IMG/VR virus record: IMGVR_UViG_3300047994_000169
Coordinates: 1-36,824 of that record
From: a virus
Direction: 5' to 3' (one strand)
DNA length: 36,824 nucleotides
The number at the start of each line of letters is the position of its first letter. The stretch's first letter is position 1. Made by a program: the position numbers and the translations under genes. The notes beneath the pieces are model-generated. The model did not search any database, was not told the DNA's origin, and worked only from the letters and a program-made list of their open reading frames with translations. Positions 19,638-25,868 of the stretch are shown here, piece by piece.

Positions 19638-19863
19638 AAAATAAATGTATTTGTGAAGGAAATTGGCGAGAAATTGTCAAAAATATGATCACTTAATAGG
19701 AAAGAAGTTTAAAGACAACTTCACCGGCAAAACCTATAGATTGTTTGGTTTAGTTCATGGTGGAGACGATTACTATTATGGTTTTCAGAATATTCATAAT
19801 CATGCTATATTGTCTTCCTGTGTTGGTCGTTTAGAGGATAGTTTTAAGCTCATTGAGGATTGA
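19634..19863 (+). pseudogene. CEGNWREIV-family phage protein, one-base frameshift
   Basis: ATG 19634 overlaps the previous stop (ATGA) and reads MKNKCICEGNWREIVKN before TAA at 19694. The -1 frame continues KYDHLIGKKFKDNFTGKTYR, then LFGLVHGGDDYYYGF and LSSCVGRLED to 19863. I recall a common phage family with both halves in one chain (CEGNWREIV...LIG...FGLVHG-DDYYYG...SCVG). One A missing from the A5 run at 19679-19683 explains the break. A TTG start at 19663 for the second half is the alternative. Confidence 0.6.
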
Positions 19864-19865
19864 TT

Positions 19866-20210
19866 ATGAATTGGACTACTGTTCTTTCCCACGTTGCCGT
19901 TTTTAGCATCACTTTAGTTGTTGATGTTTTCTGGGCAAATTACAATATGCGATCTGCTGAAAAGAAACCGCACCCTGCGGCGTTTTGGTCAGCTATGATT
20001 ATTCTTGCCGGAACTTTCTCAACTCAGATCTGGCTTTCCAATCATTGGGTGGTTATCGATGGAGCCTTAGGAGCCTATCTAGGGACCTGGTGGGCCTTTA
20101 CTAGGGGTAGAAGGCTGGAAGCCGCTCAGAAGGCTTCTAATGACCATACAGACGCTACCGAGTTAGCTAACACGCATGTTCCCATTTTTTTAACGGAGGC
20201 TAATAAGTGA
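19866..20210 (+). CDS. Multi-span membrane protein
   Basis: A 114-residue product behind GAGGAT with three likely spans (VLSHVAVFSITLVVDVFWAN; AFWSAMIILAGTFSTQIWL; VIDGALGAYLGTWWAFTRG) and a polar C-terminus. The VDVFWANYN and GALGAYLGTWW features recall a phage membrane-protein family of unknown role. It is followed closely by another membrane gene. Confidence 0.6.
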   Translation: MNWTTVLSHVAVFSITLVVDVFWANYNMRSAEKKPHPAAFWSAMIILAGTFSTQIWLSNHWVVIDGALGAYLGTWWAFTRGRRLEAAQKASNDHTDATELANTHVPIFLTEANK

Positions 20211-20410
20211 AATTTTATTCTTATTGGGTTATTTCGGTCGTGTTGGCTAGTTTGGCAGCAGCAGAAAAGTTCGTATCAGCACTTCAACAAAAAGAACCAA
20301 CCTATTTCTGGTTTTTAATAGCATTTGCATTTTTCTTTTGGTTATCTGCTTACGGTGCCATGGTCGAGGCCCGTATAGAAAAAGATCCACCAGATGACAA
20401 CCCGTTTTGA
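20207..20410 (+). CDS. Two-span small membrane protein
   Basis: The GTG start at 20207 is set by ACGGAGG 8 bases upstream and overlaps the previous stop. The 67-residue product has two spans (YWVISVVLASLAAAEKFVSA; FWFLIAFAFFFWLSAYGAM) and an acidic/Pro tail (KDPPDDNPF). Probably co-translated with the preceding membrane protein. Confidence 0.55.
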   Translation: MKFYSYWVISVVLASLAAAEKFVSALQQKEPTYFWFLIAFAFFFWLSAYGAMVEARIEKDPPDDNPF

Positions 20411-20446
20411 TAAGTATATGAAGATAACCTCAATTAGGAGTCTTCT

Positions 20447-20740
20447 ATGCTTGCCATTCATGATGTGGTTCGAATTGTAGATCTCCGTAAACCTGAAGAC
20501 GAATGGAACGGGACATTAGCTCTTTGTATCTCAGAAGAGTATATCCATTCAAGATTAGACTGCCGTGTTATTAAAATTAAGATTGGTGATGGCCTATGGG
20601 CCATAGAAGTTGGCCATGTCGAAAAGGTTGACGAAGAAGAACGATTACAATACTTTCGAAACCTAGAATCTAATAAGATTGTCGAATGGTCTCAATGCCA
20701 CTGGAAACCTGATCTTAAAAGGAAAGACTTTAATATATGA
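20447..20740 (+). CDS. Hypothetical beta-rich protein
   Basis: A 97-residue product behind TTAGGAG. It begins with strands typical of a small barrel (IHDVVRIVDLRKPEDEWNGT, LALCISEEYI, DCRVIKIKIGDGLWAIEVG) and ends in a charged tail. An SH3-like barrel is a guess. No family is recognised. Confidence 0.5.
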   Translation: MLAIHDVVRIVDLRKPEDEWNGTLALCISEEYIHSRLDCRVIKIKIGDGLWAIEVGHVEKVDEEERLQYFRNLESNKIVEWSQCHWKPDLKRKDFNI

Positions 20741-20922
20741 GAAAGAAGAAAGGTGTCAGCTGGAAAGAACCTTGTGGTTGTGAGGTAGATGCTGTCAGGT
20801 TTATTAAGATGTGTCCTGCTTGCAAGAAATCTTTTGATGAAGTCTCTGCTCGCTGGGATATTGATTTTAATAACCGTACCGAGTTACCTGAAAAGACCGG
20901 TCTTCTTAAGAAACAGAGATAA
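20737..20922 (+). CDS. Small zinc-binding protein
   Basis: A 61-residue basic product with PCGCEVDAVRFIKMCPACKK (C13, C15, C26, C29), a likely zinc site. It overlaps the preceding stop by four bases and is the last accessory gene before the structural cluster. Confidence 0.55.
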   Translation: MRKKKGVSWKEPCGCEVDAVRFIKMCPACKKSFDEVSARWDIDFNNRTELPEKTGLLKKQR

Positions 20923-20924
20923 CT

Positions 20925-20932
20925 TCTAAATA
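20925..20932 (+). promoter_or_regulatory. Late-type promoter box upstream of a terminator
   Basis: TCTAAATA just after the stop at 20922. A strong terminator begins at 20950, so a transcript from here would be only about 40-50 bases. It may be a chance box or may give a short RNA. Confidence 0.4.
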
Positions 20933-20949
20933 AAATGCTTCGCAGGCCG

Positions 20950-20981
20950 AGCCAGGGACTTCCACCTGGCTTTTTCCTTTA
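20950..20981 (+). terminator. Strong intrinsic terminator before the sheath gene
   Basis: AGCCAGG (20950-20956), 8-base loop, CCTGGCT (20965-20971), then TTTTTCCTTT. The stem is perfect. It would insulate the late structural genes from accessory transcription to the left. Confidence 0.85.
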
Positions 20982-21002
20982 TTGGGCCAAGGGTTTCATA
21001 TT

Positions 21003-21010
21003 CCTAAATA
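21003..21010 (+). promoter_or_regulatory. Late-type promoter box of the sheath gene
   Basis: CCTAAATA, 30 bases before the sheath ATG and after the terminator; ATTAGGAG is the ribosome site in between. This is the best placed late promoter in the window. Confidence 0.7.
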
Positions 21011-21039
21011 AAAACGTATTTCATTAGGAGTTTCTACCA

Positions 21040-22779
21040 ATGGCAAATTTCCCTGTCAGTCCCGGCATCAGCACTACAGAAACAGATCTAACCACTTCCA
21101 TTCCAGCGGTTGCAACCTCTATTGGTGGCTTTGTTGGTACATTCAATTGGGGTCCAGTTAACTATGTGACTCCGGTAAGTAACGAAGTTCAATTAGATTC
21201 TATCTTCTCTGATCCTGACGACACAACAGCAGAAAGCTTTTTCACAGCTGCTGACTTTTTGTCTTACTCTAACAATTTGAATGTTGTTCGTGCTCAAGGT
21301 ACGGGCATGTTGAATGCTACCGGTTCTAACACTGGTGTGGCTATCGAAATCGATAACCCAACAATTTATTTTAACGGTATCTATAATACAACACTTGCTT
21401 CTAACAACTACATTGCTCGTTTCCCTGGCGGTCTTGGAAACAGCATTGCAGTTATCACATTCGCTAACGGTGCAGCATGGACTGCGGCAGCTACTAACCC
21501 ATCCAGCCCTTACTACACCTATGCGAACTATTTCTCATGGGCACCAAACACAACTCCTTACGTAGCTCAGGTCACCAATGGTCAGGTTACAGGAGACGAA
21601 CTTCACATCCTTGTTGTGGATGCTGGTGGTTTGATCACCGGCAAGGCAAACAGTGTTCTTGAAGTTTACCAAGGTCTTTCTCGTCTTAAGGACGGTCTTG
21701 ACGCATACGGTAACGCAAACTATTACAAAGAAGTCATTTGGTCTCAATCTAACTATATTTACAACGTTGGTGTTCCTTGCTCTAACACTGTTGGTTGGGG
21801 TAACACTACAGCACAACAAATTGGAACCGGTTCATTCGGTAACGATGCAAGCGCAAACGTTGCACAATTTGCTAATGGAAACAACGGTGTAGTAACTTCT
21901 GCTAACGTGGTAACTGGTCTTGGATTGTTTGCAGATCCTACCTTCGTTCAAGTTAACTTGTTGATGACAGGTACTTCTAACACTGTTGTCCAGAACTACG
22001 CTATTCAAGACGTTGCTGCGGTTCGTAAGGACTGTGTTGCATTCTGTTCTGCTCCATTGAGTGCTGATCAAACATCTTCTGGTGCTCTTGCTCCAGTACT
22101 TGCTTGGGGTGCAAATGTTGCTTACAACTCTTACGCTGTTCTTGATACCGGTTACAAGTACCGTTACGACAAGTACAACGACAAGTACCGTTACACTCCA
22201 TTGAACGGCGATATCGCTGGTCTTTGCGCTCGTACCGACCAAACCAACGCTCCATGGTGGTCTCCAGCTGGTCTTCAGCGTGGTGTGATCAACAACGTTG
22301 TGAAGTTGGCTTACAACCCAGGTCAAACTGACCGTGATGCTCTTTACCAGGCAGGAATCAACCCGGTTGTTTCTCTTCCAGGCCAGGGAACACTTCTTTA
22401 CGGTGACAAGACCCACTTGAACTATGACTCTGCATTCAGCCACATTAACGTGCGTCGTTTGTTTATTGTCATGGAACAACAGATTAGCCTTGCAGCACGT
22501 TCTAGCTTGTTCGAATTCAACGACACGTTCACTCGTGCTCAGTTTGTCAGTTTGATCAACCCATATTTGAGAACGATCCAGGGTCAGCGTGGTATCACTG
22601 CGTTCCAGGTTGTTTGCGACACCACAAACAACACACCTGAAGTTATCGATGCTAACCAATTCGTTGGTGACATCTATGTTCAGCCAGCCCGTTCTATCAA
22701 CTTCATTTTGTTGAACTTCGTTGCTGTGGCAACTGGAGTCAGCTTCAACGAAGTTATTGGCCAGTCTGGAATCGCGTAA
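21040..22779 (+). CDS. 18: Tail sheath protein (T4 gp18 homologue)
   Basis: The 579-residue product is the contractile sheath subunit that stacks around the tail tube and shortens during infection (T4 gp18 is 659). The N-terminus (VSPGISTTETDLTTSIPAVA) and the C-terminal core (VVCDTTNNTPEVIDANQFVG, then ARSINFILLNFVAVATG) are typical of T4-type sheaths; the C-terminal part makes the subunit-linking strands. A Tyr/Lys-rich loop (YKYRYDKYNDKYRY) in the middle also occurs in other T4-like sheaths. Late box and AGGAG lie upstream; the tube gene follows. Confidence 0.95.
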   Translation: MANFPVSPGISTTETDLTTSIPAVATSIGGFVGTFNWGPVNYVTPVSNEVQLDSIFSDPDDTTAESFFTAADFLSYSNNLNVVRAQGTGMLNATGSNTGVAIEIDNPTIYFNGIYNTTLASNNYIARFPGGLGNSIAVITFANGAAWTAAATNPSSPYYTYANYFSWAPNTTPYVAQVTNGQVTGDELHILVVDAGGLITGKANSVLEVYQGLSRLKDGLDAYGNANYYKEVIWSQSNYIYNVGVPCSNTVGWGNTTAQQIGTGSFGNDASANVAQFANGNNGVVTSANVVTGLGLFADPTFVQVNLLMTGTSNTVVQNYAIQDVAAVRKDCVAFCSAPLSADQTSSGALAPVLAWGANVAYNSYAVLDTGYKYRYDKYNDKYRYTPLNGDIAGLCARTDQTNAPWWSPAGLQRGVINNVVKLAYNPGQTDRDALYQAGINPVVSLPGQGTLLYGDKTHLNYDSAFSHINVRRLFIVMEQQISLAARSSLFEFNDTFTRAQFVSLINPYLRTIQGQRGITAFQVVCDTTNNTPEVIDANQFVGDIYVQPARSINFILLNFVAVATGVSFNEVIGQSGIA

Positions 22780-22785
22780 TAAATA
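22778..22785 (+). promoter_or_regulatory. Possible late-type box AATAAATA
   Basis: AATAAATA overlaps the sheath stop codon, 18 bases before the tube ATG. It departs from the C/T-TAAATA form at the first bases, so it is weaker evidence than the others. Confidence 0.35.
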
Positions 22786-22803
22786 AGGGAATCAGGAGAT
22801 AAC

Positions 22804-23370
22804 ATGTCATTCGATGTAACTCAATTTAGGACTAATCTTACAGGTGATGGTGCTCGTGCCAACTTGTTCGATATTCAACTTCCATTCCCTTCTTACGTCA
22901 ATTTGGCGGGTCAAGCAGGTCAATTGGTAACTTTCCAGGCTAAAGCTGCTCAGCTTCCAGGTACGACAATCGGCACCGCTCCACTTTACTATTTCGGTAG
23001 GGAAGTGAAGCTTGCTGGAAACCGTCAATATCAAGACTGGACAATTCAGGTTATCAACGATGAAAACTTCACCATTCGTTCAGCATTTGAACAATGGGCA
23101 AATGGTATTAACGATCCAGTTCTTAACGTTCGTAATACTGCTGCTGAAATCATCGACGGTGGTTACGGTGTTGATGCTACCGTTACTCAGTACGGTAAAG
23201 ACGGCACTCAAATCAATCAGTATCAGTTCATTGGCATTTGGCCAACGGATGTTTCTCCAATTGAACTTGATTGGGGCAGCAATGATCAAGTCGAAGAATT
23301 TACTGTAACTCTTGCAGTTCAGTACTTTCTTTCTGCTGGCGCTGGAGATTATCAACCAGCAGCAGTCTAA
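22804..23370 (+). CDS. 19: Tail tube protein (T4 gp19 homologue)
   Basis: A 188-residue product (T4 gp19 is 163) that should form the hexameric rings of the rigid inner tube. The N-terminus (FDVTQFRTNLTGDGARANLF) and the YFGREVKLAGNRQYQDWTIQ block, followed by ENFTIRSAFEQWANGIN, are characteristic of T4-type tubes. It has a CAGGAG ribosome site, and its position directly after the sheath is the T4 order. Confidence 0.93.
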   Translation: MSFDVTQFRTNLTGDGARANLFDIQLPFPSYVNLAGQAGQLVTFQAKAAQLPGTTIGTAPLYYFGREVKLAGNRQYQDWTIQVINDENFTIRSAFEQWANGINDPVLNVRNTAAEIIDGGYGVDATVTQYGKDGTQINQYQFIGIWPTDVSPIELDWGSNDQVEEFTVTLAVQYFLSAGAGDYQPAAV

Positions 23371-23389
23371 TTTTTGAAAGGATTATATT

Positions 23390-25018
23390 ATGGCTTTAAA
23401 GCTATTCGGCTTCACTATTGCAAGGGATGACGAAAAAGAAATCCCTGAAAGTGTAGTTTCTCCTGCATTAGATGACGGTGCAGTCAATATAAATTCTGGC
23501 GCGCATTACGGAATATATGTTGACCTTGATGGCAGCTACAGAAGTGAAGTTGACCTTCTTTCTAAGTACCGCACGATGGCTATGCAGCCAGAAATGGAAA
23601 ATGCCATTGACGATATTATTAACGAAGCTATCGTCCATGACGAGCACGGTAAGGTTGTAGACATTGTTCTTGATGATCTAGATCAACCAGACAACATCAA
23701 AAAGCTTATTCGCGATGAGTTCGGCAACGTTCTCAAACTTTTAGACTTCAATAAGTTTGGTTCCGAAATTTTTCGTAGATGGTATGTCGATGGTCGTGCG
23801 TATTGGAATGTGGTTATTGATCCAGACAAACCTCGTGACGGTATCCAACAATTGATCTTCATTGACCCACGTCGTATCCGTAAGATTCGTAATATCACAA
23901 AACAAAAGAACGCAGACGGTGTTGATGTTATTACCAAGATCGAAGTGTTCTATCTTTACAACGAAAAGATTGTTAACAACAACATTCAAACTCCACAAAT
24001 TATCGGTAACTTTGCGGGTGGCGTAAAGCTATCTGAAGACTCTGTTATCCATTTAACTTCTGGCTTATTTGATCCGGCCAAATCAACGGTCTTAAGTTAC
24101 CTTCATAAAGCGATTCGCCCTATGAATCAGCTTAGATTCATCGAAGATGCAACGGTCATTTATAAGGTCACGAGAGCGCCTGAAAGGCGTGTGTTTTACG
24201 TAGACGTTGGCAACATGCCGCGTGCTAAAGCAGAACAATATTTGAAAGATGTCATGACCAAGTTCCGTAACAAATTGGTTTATGACGCCGGTACTGGTGA
24301 AATCCGTGATGACCGTAAACACTTTTCTATGCTTGAAGACTTCTGGATGCCGCGTCGTGGTGGTGACAGCAAGTCAACTGAAATTACAACCCTTCCTGCC
24401 GGTCAAGGTTTCGACAACATGGATGCTGTGTTGTACTTTGAAAAGAAGCTATACCGTGCTTTGAACGTTCCTATTAGCCGTCTTGAAGCCGGTACAGGGT
24501 TTAACCTTGGTCGTAGTTCTGAAATCAGCCGTGATGAAATTAAGTTTGACAAGTTTGTTCAAAAACTTCGTAACCGTTTCTCTATTTTGTTTGATGAACT
24601 ATTAAAGCGTCAGCTTGTTCTTAAGGGTGTTTGTACCCTAGATGAATGGGCAGAAATGAAGCAGGATGTTCAGTATCGATTTGAGACTGACAACAATTTT
24701 ACAGAATTAAAAGAAGCCGAGATGATCACAAATCGAATCAACACGTTGATGTTGGTCGATCCGTTTGTTGGCAAGTATTACAGTCACCTTTGGGTTCAGA
24801 AAAACATCCTTTGTATGGATGAAGAAGAAATTGCTGTCGAAAAGAAGCAAATCAACAAAGAAGCCAAGGACATGGAGAAGGAATCTGGCGCATTAATGGG
24901 TGGCCCACCACCAGGCGAGCCACCTCCACAAATGGGTGCTGATGGCAAAGTTAAAGAACAAAAGCCAGTTGGTGATCCCAAGTCATTAAACAAGCGAGTT
25001 GCTGATCAACTTGTCTAA
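23390..25018 (+). CDS. 20: Portal vertex protein (T4 gp20 homologue)
   Basis: A 542-residue product (T4 gp20 is 524) that makes the dodecameric portal for DNA entry and exit and nucleates prohead assembly. Conserved parts are a YRTMAMQPEMENAIDDIINE block near the N-terminus, FIDPRRIRKIR, and LEAGTGFNLGRSSEISRDEI followed by FVQKLRNRFS. The C-terminal tail is Pro/Gly-rich (GGPPPGEPPPQM) and charged. AAGGAT precedes the ATG. It follows the tube gene, as in T4. Confidence 0.94.
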   Translation: MALKLFGFTIARDDEKEIPESVVSPALDDGAVNINSGAHYGIYVDLDGSYRSEVDLLSKYRTMAMQPEMENAIDDIINEAIVHDEHGKVVDIVLDDLDQPDNIKKLIRDEFGNVLKLLDFNKFGSEIFRRWYVDGRAYWNVVIDPDKPRDGIQQLIFIDPRRIRKIRNITKQKNADGVDVITKIEVFYLYNEKIVNNNIQTPQIIGNFAGGVKLSEDSVIHLTSGLFDPAKSTVLSYLHKAIRPMNQLRFIEDATVIYKVTRAPERRVFYVDVGNMPRAKAEQYLKDVMTKFRNKLVYDAGTGEIRDDRKHFSMLEDFWMPRRGGDSKSTEITTLPAGQGFDNMDAVLYFEKKLYRALNVPISRLEAGTGFNLGRSSEISRDEIKFDKFVQKLRNRFSILFDELLKRQLVLKGVCTLDEWAEMKQDVQYRFETDNNFTELKEAEMITNRINTLMLVDPFVGKYYSHLWVQKNILCMDEEEIAVEKKQINKEAKDMEKESGALMGGPPPGEPPPQMGADGKVKEQKPVGDPKSLNKRVADQLV

Positions 25019-25029
25019 GTCCTTAATTA

Positions 25030-25037
25030 GCTAAATA
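25030..25037 (+). promoter_or_regulatory. Late-type promoter box
   Basis: GCTAAATA, 37 bases before the gene at 25075, in the gap after the portal gene. It would start a transcript for the whole core-protein block. Confidence 0.6.
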
Positions 25038-25074
25038 AATTGTCGAACATAACCCGTTTATCGAGGAATCAACC

Positions 25075-25854
25075 ATGTCTCTAGTACAACTTGCTCACAA
25101 CAAAGATGCTGTTAATTTTCAAAAAGCTTTAACCGAAAGGCTAGAAGCCAAGGTTGGTCAAGTATTGGCCGAGACCAAGATTGAAATCGCAAGCACTCTT
25201 CTTGAAAATCCAAACGGCATTACTAGCTCTGCTGGTGGTGTTAAGACTAAGGCCGAGGGTGGCATGGTTGGTAAAGACCGTCTTCCTGATACAACCGATA
25301 TCAAGTCATCTGAAGGAATTGCGCCTCCAGGTGGTACACACATTTCTGGTGTAACCAAAAAGCCTTCTCCACATGAAAAAGGTGGAAGGAGTGTTCCTGG
25401 TGACAACAGTACCTTTGACGCAAAGATGCCTGGTAAGACCAACGAAGAAACTGCACCAAAGCCTGAACCACATGAACAAAAGTCTGCTGGCAAGGGAAAG
25501 CGTGCTCTTCGTATGATGATGAAGAAGAAGTACGACAAGAAGCAACATGATGAATCTGTACAGGTGATTCCCCACGGTGAAGTAAACGAAAAAATTATTT
25601 CTCCAGGTACAGTTGAACACATGTCCCATGCTGTTCACGCTTGTGCAACCGGTCATTGTCCTGCTGTGTCACACCGTGGAACGTTTACTCACTATGAACA
25701 CCCACATTATAGCATTCATAAGGACCATGGTGGAATTCATCCTGACAAGGCTGAGCATCATTATTACGTAGCCGGTGCTGGTGGAATGCATCAATTTTCT
25801 GTTCACCACAGCAGCAAAGGTGTTGACGTTAAGCACGTTAAGCAGGTTTCTTAA
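25075..25854 (+). CDS. Putative prohead core protein (gp67 position), His-rich C-terminus
   Basis: A 259-residue product in the place of T4 gene 67 (after portal). The N-terminal helix (KDAVNFQKALTERLEAKVGQ, then KIEIASTLLEN) resembles the start of small core proteins in T4-like phages. A KGKRALRMMMKKKYDKKQ block (about 141-158) recurs as KGKRAARFKFKKKYDKQ in the next gene. The last 80 residues are rich in His (HYEHPHYSIHKDHGGIH). L/I-x-E sites that the prohead protease might cut include VLAE and VNE. The role as head-core or packaged protein is inferred. Confidence 0.6.
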   Translation: MSLVQLAHNKDAVNFQKALTERLEAKVGQVLAETKIEIASTLLENPNGITSSAGGVKTKAEGGMVGKDRLPDTTDIKSSEGIAPPGGTHISGVTKKPSPHEKGGRSVPGDNSTFDAKMPGKTNEETAPKPEPHEQKSAGKGKRALRMMMKKKYDKKQHDESVQVIPHGEVNEKIISPGTVEHMSHAVHACATGHCPAVSHRGTFTHYEHPHYSIHKDHGGIHPDKAEHHYYVAGAGGMHQFSVHHSSKGVDVKHVKQVS

Positions 25855-25868
25855 TTAGGAGAACCTTA

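Noticed and set aside
22140-22200. Tyr/Lys repeat in the sheath as a possible insertion
   Set aside because: Similar YKYxYDKYND stretches occur in other T4-like sheath proteins, so it is a family feature.
21832-22659. Long open frame on the - strand (275 codons) inside the sheath gene
   Set aside because: It lies opposite a certain sheath gene, has no ribosome site and a sequence full of rare patterns; it reflects codon bias of the + strand gene.
25158-25622. Open - strand frames opposite the core-protein genes
   Set aside because: Same explanation: low stop-codon frequency opposite Lys/His-rich coding DNA.
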